14,040 nucleotides of DNA. Origin: an uncultured Lachnospiraceae bacterium. GTDB lineage: Bacteria; Bacillota; Clostridia; Lachnospirales; Lachnospiraceae. Position 1 is the stretch's first letter, and each line of letters begins with the position of its first letter. This document shows positions 5,939 through 13,441 of the stretch, one piece after another. The position numbers and the translations under genes were made by a program. The DNA lies in NCBI GenBank assembly GCA_948665105.1, contig CAPNGW010000029.1, positions 1 through 14,040 on the forward strand. Reading direction: 5' to 3'. The notes beneath the pieces were generated by a model. That model had not been told where the DNA came from. It worked only from the letters and a program-made list of their open reading frames with translations, and did not search any database.

Positions 5939-7456
5939 ATGGATAAATATAAGATATTGCTGGTAGATGATGAGCGGTCTGAGAGGGAGGGGGTGTCCTT
6001 CCTCATTGAAAGGTATGGGTATCCTCTGGAGATTAAGCAGGCGTCCAATGGCCAGAAGGCTTTGGAGCTGATGAAGAGGGAAGCTTTTGACATCCTTTTC
6101 ACAGATGTGAAAATGCCGGTGATGGATGGTCTGGCACTGGCAAAGGAGGTGGCAGAGGCGTATCCTGAGACGGTCATTATTATTTTCAGCGCTTATTCGG
6201 AATTTGATTATGCAAAAAGAGCCATGGAGGCTGGCGTGGTCAACTATCTGTTAAAGCCGGTGGAGGTGGAGGAATTCCGAAGCTGTATGGAAAGCGTGAT
6301 TGAGAGGATTCGCAAAAACCGTGCGGAGGCCACCCAGGACCAGGAGCACCAGGAACGTGTACAGGAGGCGCTGCTCCATAGGGTACTCCTTTCCAGAAGA
6401 GTTCCCGAGGGGGAGGAGGAAGCCCTTAGAGAATTGCTTTTTGCAGGAGAGCAGGAGGGCTGCCTTCCTGTATTCTTTGAGTTCACGGATAATTATTTTG
6501 AGCACAATGCAGAGGCCTTCCAGAAGATGGCCAGGGTATACCTTCAGGCGGTGACCTTTTTGGAGATACTCCCAGGCATAGCGTATCTTCTGCTTCGCAG
6601 TCCGGAGTACAAGGACGCAACACGTCTGAAGGAACAGCTGGAAAAACTGTTAAAGGCTTTGAAACGGCAGCAGGAATGTCTGGTGGTAGTGGGAAAGATG
6701 GTGTTCTCTTTGGAGGAGCTGCTGGCCCAGCTGACAGAAATGGACGAGGCCCGCAAGGAGGTCTTTGGTTATGGCGACCGCATCCTGTATGCAGGGGATG
6801 GCGGTGACAGACAAGCACGGTATGCACGGGATATTGAGGATGTAAAAAATGATATTTTTTCAGCCATTGAGGAGCAGGAGACGGACAGGATAAGAGAGGG
6901 CTGCCGGAAGCTTCACAGCTCCCTGTCGGCTTCCAGAGGCTTGAGCCGCATCTATATTCAGCATCTCCTTTATTCCATCGTCAAGGAGCTCTATGACAAG
7001 ATGCCCCAGGTGGGATATGAGGACGCCCTTATCATGGCCGAGGAATTCTTTTCCAGCAAGACGCCGGAAAAGGTATTGAGTGATTTTTCTGCTGTGGTGG
7101 ACAGAATCCTTACAGCGGTGCCGGAGGAAAGCGGGGAGGAGTCTGAGCTCATTGCCCGAATTAAGCGTTTTATCCAAAAGAATTACAAGAGCGAACTGGG
7201 ACTTGGGGATGTGGCTTCGGCGGTGGGGCTGGCGCCTGCCTATGTCAGCCATACCTTCAAGAAGGAAACCGGACAGGGTATTGTGGAATATATCACGGAG
7301 CTTAAAATGAAAAAGGCCCACCAGCTTTTGAAGGATAAAAGCCTGAAGATTGTCCAGGTGGCAAAAATCTGTGGCTATGAAAATCAGTCTTATTTCAATA
7401 AGCTTTTTAAATCATACTATGGAATGACGCCTGTGCAGTATAGAGAGGGGTTATAG
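5939..7456 (+). CDS. AraC-type response regulator (YesN-like)
   Basis: A 505-residue DNA-binding response regulator. The receiver domain (about 5-120) has the acidic pair D10-D11, phospho-acceptor D56 in FTDVKMP, switch Ser84 and Lys106 in LLKPVE, so it should be phosphorylatable. A long linker region (about 120-400) has no motif I recognise, as in YesN-type proteins. The AraC double helix-turn-helix covers about 403-505, with the family signature in the second motif (IVQVAKICGYENQSYFNKLFK, about 470-490). The partner is the histidine kinase starting two bases after the stop. The likely targets are the GH16 and binding-protein promoters. The start at 5939 is preferred over the in-frame ATG at 5858 because the latter sits in the -10 box and has no ribosome binding site. 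The site for 5939 (GCCGGGG) is itself weak, which may keep expression low. Confidence 0.93.
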   Translation: MDKYKILLVDDERSEREGVSFLIERYGYPLEIKQASNGQKALELMKREAFDILFTDVKMPVMDGLALAKEVAEAYPETVIIIFSAYSEFDYAKRAMEAGVVNYLLKPVEVEEFRSCMESVIERIRKNRAEATQDQEHQERVQEALLHRVLLSRRVPEGEEEALRELLFAGEQEGCLPVFFEFTDNYFEHNAEAFQKMARVYLQAVTFLEILPGIAYLLLRSPEYKDATRLKEQLEKLLKALKRQQECLVVVGKMVFSLEELLAQLTEMDEARKEVFGYGDRILYAGDGGDRQARYARDIEDVKNDIFSAIEEQETDRIREGCRKLHSSLSASRGLSRIYIQHLLYSIVKELYDKMPQVGYEDALIMAEEFFSSKTPEKVLSDFSAVVDRILTAVPEESGEESELIARIKRFIQKNYKSELGLGDVASAVGLAPAYVSHTFKKETGQGIVEYITELKMKKAHQLLKDKSLKIVQVAKICGYENQSYFNKLFKSYYGMTPVQYREGL

Positions 7457-7458
7457 CC

Positions 7459-9216
7459 ATGCTACACTTTTTCAAATGGTATTACGAATCTGCCAACCTG
7501 AGAAAAAAACTGCTGATTAGCTATTTCCTGCTGGTACTTCTGCCCATCCTCTTTTTGGGCATCTATTCCTACAGCTCCTCCAGGGACAGCTTTTTGGAGC
7601 AAACGGAGCTGAGCATGGAGGATGCGGCAGCCAGTATGCAGGCCAGCCTGGACAGTATCATCACCCGGGAGGATGATAACATCAGGTATCTTACCTACAA
7701 TGCGTATTTTCGGGATCACCTGGAGCATTTGAGCCAGGATTGGACAGCCTTTACAAGAACTCTCTCCAATGATATGGAGCCGATTTTCTGGTACTTTATC
7801 ACGTCCGATTCCAACCTGGACTGGATACGAATCTACAGCCCATACCTGTCCCAGAGCATCGGCAATTTCTGCCATGCCGCTTCTGTGGTGGAGGGTGAGT
7901 GGTGGTATCAGAAAAGCCAGACGTATTTTAAGACCATCTGGCGGGTGGAGGGGGAAAGTGTCTATGCCAGCAGAACCCTGCTGGATGCCAATTCTTCGTC
8001 TGTGCCCATTGGTGTGATAGAGCTGGAGCTGAATCTGGAAAGGCTGACGGAGGCGGTTCATCAGATCTATGGCAACGAGAGCGGCACCCTTCTGTTTGAC
8101 AGCCAGGGGGAGGTTGTTTTCCGGAGCTCCTTTGTGGACAAGGAGCTGGAGCAGCAGGTGGAGGAGTATGTACGAGGGGAGGCGCCCAATACCTTTGCCG
8201 GCACCGAAAAATTTTTGGTCACAGGCGTTTTGGAGCTTTCCAACGGCTGGAAGCTCTGCTATTTCCGGGACAGCGGTGCCATAGACAGACAGCTAAGAGA
8301 GATTTTGACCACCACCATCCTTTTGATGATTATAAGCTTCGGCCTTTTAATGCTTTTGGGGACCTTTGTGTCTGCCATGCTCAGCAGGAGGATTTTGCGG
8401 TTAAAGGATGCGGCGGAGGAAATCAGCCGGGGCAATTTTCATGTGGAAATGGATTTGCGCTATGATGATGAAATTGGTGTGGTAAATAAGAGCTTTGACC
8501 GGATGCAGCAGAAGATGAATAAGATGATTCAGGAAACCTACCAGATGGGTATGGAGAAGCGCAAGACGGAGCTGCAGGCTCTTCAGGCAAAGATTAATCC
8601 ACATTTTCTATACAACTGTCTTTCTTCCATCAAATGGAGGGCCATCAAAAGCGGGGAGGACGATATTGCGGATATCACCGGACTTTTGGCAAAATTCTAC
8701 CGAAGCACCTTAAATGACGGCAGGGCCATCACCACTGTGGAAAATGAACTGGATACGATTATTTCCTACCTGGAGATTCAAAAGAGGAGCCATGACGACA
8801 GCTTTGATGCATTACTGCATCTGGATGGGGAGGGGCGCAAACTTTTGGTGCCCCATTTCCTCATCCAGCCTCTGGTGGAGAATGCGATTCTCCACGGTGT
8901 GGATTATCTGGAGGATGAAGAGACCAGGGGATGGGTGGAGGTTACCTACTGTCTGGAGGAGGATTATATTGTATTTCAGGTACGTAACAATGGCGCACAG
9001 CTTAAAGATGATCAGCTTGCAGAGGTTTTAAGCCAGCCGGGAAGGGGATATGGGCTTTATAACATCCAGGAGCGGATTCGCCTGTACTATAATGATTCCC
9101 GCTGTGGCCTCAGTGGACAGGTGGAGGAAAACGGCAGGGTATGCTTTACCGTGCGCCTGGGCCGGGACCTGAAGGATACCGGTCTGGAGCAGGAATCCAG
9201 GTTGCTCCATCGATAA
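7459..9216 (+). CDS. Sensor histidine kinase (YesM-like)
   Basis: A 585-residue membrane sensor. One membrane segment lies near residues 18-38. An extracellular sensing region covers about 40-275 (a dCache-like fold is likely but not proven) and a second membrane segment about 283-307. A HAMP linker (305-360) follows, with the expected RLKDAAEEISRGNF start. The His_kinase domain carries phospho-acceptor H382 in NPHFLYN, and the ATPase domain has the N-box VENAILHG (473-480) and a glycine-rich GRGYGLYN (528-535). This is the LytS/YesM class, which pairs with AraC-type regulators in sugar loci. An AGAGGGG site lies eight bases before the ATG, just inside the end of the regulator gene, so the two are translationally linked. 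The extracellular domain probably detects the oligosaccharide or the loaded binding protein; this is inferred from the locus. Confidence 0.94.
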   Translation: MLHFFKWYYESANLRKKLLISYFLLVLLPILFLGIYSYSSSRDSFLEQTELSMEDAAASMQASLDSIITREDDNIRYLTYNAYFRDHLEHLSQDWTAFTRTLSNDMEPIFWYFITSDSNLDWIRIYSPYLSQSIGNFCHAASVVEGEWWYQKSQTYFKTIWRVEGESVYASRTLLDANSSSVPIGVIELELNLERLTEAVHQIYGNESGTLLFDSQGEVVFRSSFVDKELEQQVEEYVRGEAPNTFAGTEKFLVTGVLELSNGWKLCYFRDSGAIDRQLREILTTTILLMIISFGLLMLLGTFVSAMLSRRILRLKDAAEEISRGNFHVEMDLRYDDEIGVVNKSFDRMQQKMNKMIQETYQMGMEKRKTELQALQAKINPHFLYNCLSSIKWRAIKSGEDDIADITGLLAKFYRSTLNDGRAITTVENELDTIISYLEIQKRSHDDSFDALLHLDGEGRKLLVPHFLIQPLVENAILHGVDYLEDEETRGWVEVTYCLEEDYIVFQVRNNGAQLKDDQLAEVLSQPGRGYGLYNIQERIRLYYNDSRCGLSGQVEENGRVCFTVRLGRDLKDTGLEQESRLLHR

Positions 9217-9245
9217 ACATAAGCAATGTAAAAAAAGTACTATGG

Positions 9246-9292
9246 TTCTAAAAAATCTTTTATTGTGAAACTCCTTCCGCCGCCTGTACAAT
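9246..9292 (+). promoter_or_regulatory. Promoter of the transport operon with candidate regulator site
   Basis: TTGTGA (9263-9268), 18 bases, then TACAAT (9287-9292). Upstream lies TTCTAAAAAA (9246-9255), starting 41 bases before the -10, exactly as TTCTAAAAA does before the GH16 gene. An A-run (9230-9236) and a TTATT (9260-9264) also sit at matching offsets. The region 9217-9337 holds no gene and no terminator, so some read-through from the kinase gene is also possible. Confidence 0.65.
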
Positions 9293-9299
9293 AATGATA

Positions 9300-9315
9300 T
9301 CAGAAAAAGTTCTGA
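9300..9315 (+). other. 5' leader hairpin of the binding-protein mRNA
   Basis: TCAGAA (9300-9305) and TTCTGA (9310-9315) form a 6-base stem with loop AAAG. It lies just where transcription should begin from the -10 at 9287-9292. A 5'-terminal stem can protect mRNA from 5' decay; that role is inferred. Confidence 0.4.
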
Positions 9316-9337
9316 CAAACTACTTTAAGGAGGAAGA

Positions 9338-10675
9338 GTGAAAATTATGAAAAAAAGATTATTGACGCTGCTATTAACCGGGATTATGGCCACAAGCCTG
9401 CTGGCCGGCTGTGGAGGATCCGACAGCGCTTCCAAGGATGGTGCAGGTAAGGATGAGACACCCACCAACGAGGATGCTTCCAAGCCTGATGACAGTGCTG
9501 ACAATGCAGAGGAACCCACGGAAAAGGTTACCTTAAGAATGTCCTATTGGAACTCTGAGGACACGGTGTCAGCCCTGTTGGATTACCTGGCAGAAGCGGT
9601 TCCTGAGGTGGAAATTGAGTATCAGTTCATTGACAACGACAATTACAACACAGTAGTGGATACACAGCTGAGTGCTGAGGAAGGTCCGGATATCATCTGC
9701 GAGTCTCCCGCCTCTGCCTTAAAGCATGCGAAGCTTGGCTATCTTAAGCCCATCAATGAGCTTGGCGCTCTCTACTCCGATGCAGGGACCAATGTTTACT
9801 CCTACGATGGAAGTGTTTACGCCCTGCCCGGTATTTCCTGGTTTGAGGGAATCTGGTTTAATAAGGACCTGTTCGAAGAGAATAACATAGCTCTTCCCAC
9901 TACCTTCGACGAGTACATAGCAGTCTGCAAGGAGTTTAAGAGCCTTGGTATTAAGCCCCTGGCAGCCGGCCTTATGAGCTGGGAGCCCATGCTGAAAAAT
10001 TCCATGGCCTTCGTGACGGCTGAGTATCTTTCCACGGATGCAGGCAAGGACTTTGGCGGCCAGTACCGTGAAGGCAATGCCAAGATGCAGGGTACCTGGA
10101 ATTCCTACATTGAGAAATGGTCTGAGACATTTACAGAGGGTATCTATACCACCGACATGCTGGGTATTGACCACGCCCAGGCAATGGATGAGTTTGCCAC
10201 CGGCAGCGCTGCAATGTTCTGCTCCGGCCCCTGGGACTATGACGCAATCATGGAAAAGAATCCGGATTTGAATATTGACATGATGCCCTTCTATGGAACT
10301 GCTGCTTCTGACGGATGGCTCATCGGCGGCCCTGGCTGCGGCTTTGCGGTAAATGCGAATTCTAAACATGCAGACCTTGCAGTGAAGGTTCTTGAAGCCC
10401 TGTCTACTGTGGATGGCCAGGCAGCTCTCTGGGAGAACAACCAGGGCGGCTCCTCCTACTTAAACGGTGCGGAGTTTGACCTTCCTGAGGCTTACAATTC
10501 AGCTTCTTCTGCTCTGAACGCAGGAAATGTATACTGCCCGTGGAATGAATGGGGCGATGCTGCCGCTGCCCATGAGAACTATGGCCTTGAGTTCCAGGCT
10601 TACCTTGACGGTCAGGATCTTGATACGACCCTGGGCAATGTGGATGCAGCTGTTGAGGAGCTTCTGTCCAAGTAA
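9338..10675 (+). CDS. Sugar ABC transporter substrate-binding lipoprotein
   Basis: A 445-residue extracellular binding protein. The lipoprotein signal peptide ends in the lipobox L-L-A-G-C with lipidated Cys25, so it is anchored to the outer face of the membrane. An acidic, low-complexity linker follows (about 26-63, rich in D, E, K, S and P). The rest is a family 1 (MalE/MsmE-like) periplasmic-binding fold: TLRMSYWN near 66, ALPGISWFEGIWFN near 162-175, FCSGPWDYD near 294, and the hinge segment GGPGCGFAVN near 330. The aromatic residues in these blocks suit sugar stacking. It leads an operon with two permeases and should deliver oligosaccharides freed by the GH16 protein. The start is ambiguous: GTG 9338 lies four bases after AAGGAGG (9327-9333), while the in-frame ATG at 9347 lies 13 bases after and gives a neater signal peptide. 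The choice does not affect the mature protein. Confidence 0.94.
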   Translation: MKIMKKRLLTLLLTGIMATSLLAGCGGSDSASKDGAGKDETPTNEDASKPDDSADNAEEPTEKVTLRMSYWNSEDTVSALLDYLAEAVPEVEIEYQFIDNDNYNTVVDTQLSAEEGPDIICESPASALKHAKLGYLKPINELGALYSDAGTNVYSYDGSVYALPGISWFEGIWFNKDLFEENNIALPTTFDEYIAVCKEFKSLGIKPLAAGLMSWEPMLKNSMAFVTAEYLSTDAGKDFGGQYREGNAKMQGTWNSYIEKWSETFTEGIYTTDMLGIDHAQAMDEFATGSAAMFCSGPWDYDAIMEKNPDLNIDMMPFYGTAASDGWLIGGPGCGFAVNANSKHADLAVKVLEALSTVDGQAALWENNQGGSSYLNGAEFDLPEAYNSASSALNAGNVYCPWNEWGDAAAAHENYGLEFQAYLDGQDLDTTLGNVDAAVEELLSK

Positions 10676-10694
10676 GACTTGATGCCTTTCGGAT

Positions 10695-10768
10695 GCGCGC
10701 CTCGCGGAGATGAAATTAGCTGTAAACATCACCGCTTAGGCGCGCAGAATGCATTCAGTGCATTCTGC
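10695..10768 (+). repeat. Intercistronic palindromic element (REP/BIME-like)
   Basis: Two adjacent stem-loops share two bases. The first pairs GCGCGCCT (10695-10702) with AGGCGCGC (10738-10745), and inside it GCGG with CCGC and GATG with CATC. The second pairs GCAGAATGCA (10744-10753) with TGCATTCTGC (10759-10768), loop TTCAG. No T-run follows. It fills the 137-base gap between the binding-protein and permease genes, which otherwise holds no gene. It probably protects the upstream mRNA from 3' decay or attenuates read-through, so that more binding protein than permease is made. Confidence 0.6.
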
Positions 10769-10812
10769 ATTTCCCGGAAGCATTTACCCTTAACCAAAGA
10801 AAGGACAGCACA

Positions 10813-11709
10813 ATGGTTAAAACAAAAAAACAGCCGGGTTCCCTGGGAAAATATTTTGTGATTTTTATCGCTCTGGCATTAATTATTTATGCAGTATTCT
10901 GTATTCTGCCTTTTATTTACACCATTTACTACAGCTTTACGGATTACACGGATATGCATCCGGTGGATTTGAACTTTGTGGGCTTAAAAAATTATCTGAA
11001 GGTTTTTGACACGCCCGTGATGGTGACGGGACTTCAGAATTCCGTTATCTATGCCATTCTCCTCACCGGCTTTCAGGTAATTCTGGGTCTGCCTCTGGCA
11101 GCAGCTCTGAACCAAAAATTAAAGACCAAAAATCTGTCAAGGTCAATTTTCTTTTTCCCTGCGGTATTCAGCTCCTTGATTATTGGATATCTCTGGAAAT
11201 ATATTTTGTCCTCCGCGGAGTCAGGCCTTATCAACAGCATATTGACGGCAATGGGATTTAGCACGGTGAATTTCTTTACATCTCAGTCTGCCCTTTACTC
11301 CATTATTGCCACACAGGTCTGGCAGTGGACGGGATGGGCCATGGTAATATTCCTTGCCAATCTTCAGGGGGTTCCGGAGGAACTCTACGAGGCAGCCCGC
11401 ATTGACGGCGCCAGTGGCTTGAAGGCTTTTTTCAGAATTACACTACCACTGATGTGCCCTGCTGTGAAAATCGTGGTTGTCACCGGCCTGATTGGCGGTA
11501 TGAAGGTCTTTGATTCCGTATATGCCATGACTGGCGGAGGTCCCGGTAATGCCACACAAACGGTTATGACGGTGATGATGGATAAGGGAATTTCCGATGG
11601 CTTCTACTCTACTGGTGCAGCCTTCGGTGTCTGCTTCTTTATCATAGTTCTGATTATCAGCGCCCTCGTAAACAAGCTTATGTCGAAATGGAGCAAGGCG
11701 ATATCATGA
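10813..11709 (+). CDS. Sugar ABC transporter permease, MalF/UgpA type
   Basis: A 298-residue inner-membrane protein with about six membrane segments; the first (14-41) is YFVIFIALALIIYAVF and what follows. The conserved EAA loop, which docks the ATPase, is at about 189-213 with E-A-A-R-I-D-G-A (193-200) and ITLPLMCP. The family-typical MTGGGPGNAT follows near 239-248. It forms a heterodimeric channel with the next gene product and receives sugar from the upstream binding lipoprotein. An AAAGGA site lies about nine bases before the ATG. Its 3' end overlaps the next permease by four bases (ATGA). No ATPase gene is in the window. Confidence 0.95.
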   Translation: MVKTKKQPGSLGKYFVIFIALALIIYAVFCILPFIYTIYYSFTDYTDMHPVDLNFVGLKNYLKVFDTPVMVTGLQNSVIYAILLTGFQVILGLPLAAALNQKLKTKNLSRSIFFFPAVFSSLIIGYLWKYILSSAESGLINSILTAMGFSTVNFFTSQSALYSIIATQVWQWTGWAMVIFLANLQGVPEELYEAARIDGASGLKAFFRITLPLMCPAVKIVVVTGLIGGMKVFDSVYAMTGGGPGNATQTVMTVMMDKGISDGFYSTGAAFGVCFFIIVLIISALVNKLMSKWSKAIS

Positions 11710-12536
11710 GAGAGACAAAAAAGAAATTAATATTCACGGAAATTTTTATAATTTTCCTGGCCATCCTGTGGTTCATTCCCATTTATTATTTGATTGTCAC
11801 CACCTTTAAGACCCAGCAGGATGCCATGCTCCATCCGCTGGCATTGCCTGAAAGCTGGCAGTTTTCAAACTATGTCAATGCCTGGACGAAGATGGAATAC
11901 CCCAGGGCGCTGGGCAATACCTTGATGATTACGGTATCTGCCGTGCTGCTTTTGGTAATCTTGGGCTCCCTGGCAGGCTATGCCCTGGCCCGCACCAAGA
12001 ACAGAGCTTCCGGGATTATTTTCCTGCTGTTTTTGGCCGGCCTCATCGTACCATTTCAGATGAACATCATTTCCCTGTACCGTATTGTTAAGAATCTGGG
12101 ATTGATGAACAATCAGCTGGCAGTCATATTGGTGGCAGTGGCCATAAATATGCCTCAGACAGTCTTTTTGTTCAAGGAGTTCATCGATAGCTCGGTGCCC
12201 TGGGAATTGGAGGAGGCTGCTATCGTGGATGGATGCTCTGTGCCAAGGCGGGTGTTTTACGTGGTACTTCCCCTGTTAAAGCCTGTGACGTCTACCACTG
12301 TCATCCTGGTGACTCTGAATGTCTGGAATGAATTTATGACACCGCTCTTGTTCCTGCAGAGCCGTTCCAGAGGCGTAATTCTCCAGGAGGTCAGCCGTAA
12401 TATCGGGCAGTTTTCCACGGATTGGGCCACCATGTTCCCCATGATGATGCTGGGGGTGGCGCCGCTGATGATTTTCTATATCTTCATGCAGAAATATATT
12501 GTGGCCGGAGTTGCAGCCGGCGCTGTGAAAGGATAG
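11706..12536 (+). CDS. Sugar ABC transporter permease, MalG/UgpE type
   Basis: A 276-residue membrane protein of the carbohydrate importer family. The first segment lies near 9-31 and the family-typical NTLMIT at 71-76. The EAA loop is E-E-A-A-I-V-D-G-C at 169-177, with VLPLLKPV after it, and a C-terminal segment precedes MQKYIVAGVAAGAVKG. The start at 11706 is preferred over the in-frame ATG at 11688: it forms the classic ATGA overlap with the stop of the preceding permease, has AAGG about ten bases upstream, and gives the usual family length. The earlier ATG has no ribosome binding site. It pairs with the upstream permease; the deacetylase gene follows after only three bases, so it belongs to the same operon. 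Confidence 0.95.
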   Translation: MRETKKKLIFTEIFIIFLAILWFIPIYYLIVTTFKTQQDAMLHPLALPESWQFSNYVNAWTKMEYPRALGNTLMITVSAVLLLVILGSLAGYALARTKNRASGIIFLLFLAGLIVPFQMNIISLYRIVKNLGLMNNQLAVILVAVAINMPQTVFLFKEFIDSSVPWELEEAAIVDGCSVPRRVFYVVLPLLKPVTSTTVILVTLNVWNEFMTPLLFLQSRSRGVILQEVSRNIGQFSTDWATMFPMMMLGVAPLMIFYIFMQKYIVAGVAAGAVKG

Positions 12537-12539
12537 AAA

Positions 12540-13397
12540 ATGGAGAGAGAATTTTCTGTATCATCCATAGAGCATTTGCTGATGATTGTGCCCCATCAGG
12601 ATGACGAGATTCTGATGGGTGCAGGTCTGATTTATGAGCTGCTTCAGCAGCAGAAGAAGGTTACAGTGGTCCTGGCCACCAACGGCGATTACGGATGTTC
12701 GGATTATACCAAGGGACGGACCCGGCTTAAGGAGAGCCTTAACAGCCTCAAGGTTCTGGGACTGCCCCCGGAGCAGGTAATTTTTCTGGGCTATGCGGAC
12801 ACCGGCATGTCCCGGGAGGAGAGCTTTCTGACAGCGCTGTATCATGCAGTGGACCCAGACCAGGTCTATGCCTCCGGTGCTTCCGCAGTGACCTACGGTC
12901 TGGGGGAAAAGCCGGAGTTTCACTTTGAAAATTGCCGGGAGCATGGTTTCTACACCAGAAACACCTTCCTCTGGGATTTGAAAAGGCTCCTTGTGCAGGA
13001 ATGCCCGGATTGTGTGCTGACAACCCACAGCCTGGATATGCACGGGGATCATGAAGCCCTCTTTTATTTTGTACGGGAGGCCCTCAAGAAGGTGGAGAAG
13101 ACCGTAAGGCCCCGGCTCCTTGTGGGGATGGTGCACTCGCCGGAGGGTGATGAACGCTGGCCCTTGCGGGGTACGCCCGTCTTTACCTGCCCGGAAGGCA
13201 TTGAGGAGGGTGGACTGAAATGGGAGGAGCGCTTGGTACTGCCCTTAAGGGAGTCCCTTCGAGGGGGCTTAAGGGATGGAAACTTAAAGTACGAGGCCTT
13301 GAAAAAGCATGAGACAGCCCTGGAGCCCAATGCCGTGGATTACTTAATGGCTTTTATCAAGGATGAGGAGCTCTTTTGGGAAATCAGAGAACCCTAG
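12540..13397 (+). CDS. PIG-L/LmbE-family deacetylase
   Basis: A 285-residue cytoplasmic protein with no signal peptide. The N-terminal zinc and catalytic motif is P-H-Q-D-D-E (18-23), where the commonest form is P-H-P-D-D-E. By analogy with MshB-type enzymes, H19 and D22 bind zinc and D21 is the general base. The second metal motif is HSLDMHGDHEA (163-173), H171 being the likely third ligand. The family removes N-acetyl groups from GlcNAc-containing small molecules and glycoconjugates. It lies three bases behind the permease gene, with AAAGGA before its ATG, and ahead of a GH65 gene, so it probably acts on the imported sugar. The roughly 100 residues after the second motif are less conserved. 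The family is confident; the substrate is unknown. Confidence 0.92.
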   Translation: MEREFSVSSIEHLLMIVPHQDDEILMGAGLIYELLQQQKKVTVVLATNGDYGCSDYTKGRTRLKESLNSLKVLGLPPEQVIFLGYADTGMSREESFLTALYHAVDPDQVYASGASAVTYGLGEKPEFHFENCREHGFYTRNTFLWDLKRLLVQECPDCVLTTHSLDMHGDHEALFYFVREALKKVEKTVRPRLLVGMVHSPEGDERWPLRGTPVFTCPEGIEEGGLKWEERLVLPLRESLRGGLRDGNLKYEALKKHETALEPNAVDYLMAFIKDEELFWEIREP

Positions 13398-13413
13398 TGT
13401 TTTCTGATTTCCC
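13378..13413 (+). other. Hairpin enclosing the deacetylase stop codon
   Basis: GGGAAATCAGA (13378-13388) pairs perfectly with TCTGATTTCCC (13403-13413), and three more pairs (one G-T) extend the stem inward. The stop TAG (13395-13397) is in the loop. Only AATTTT follows, so it is a weak terminator at best. It could reduce read-through into the GH65 gene or stabilise the upstream message. Confidence 0.5.
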
Positions 13414-13441
13414 CAATTTTGAAAGAGAGGAGTTTATTAAC

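Noticed and set aside
10679..10861. 60-codon + strand ORF after the binding-protein gene
   Set aside because: It runs through the palindromic element and into the start of the permease in another frame.
11688..11705. Earlier ATG for the second permease
   Set aside because: It has no ribosome binding site, and the ATG at 11706 gives the usual ATGA overlap and family length.
12561..13136. 191-codon minus-strand ORF opposite the deacetylase gene
   Set aside because: The + strand protein carries the PIG-L metal motifs; the minus ORF is a shadow.
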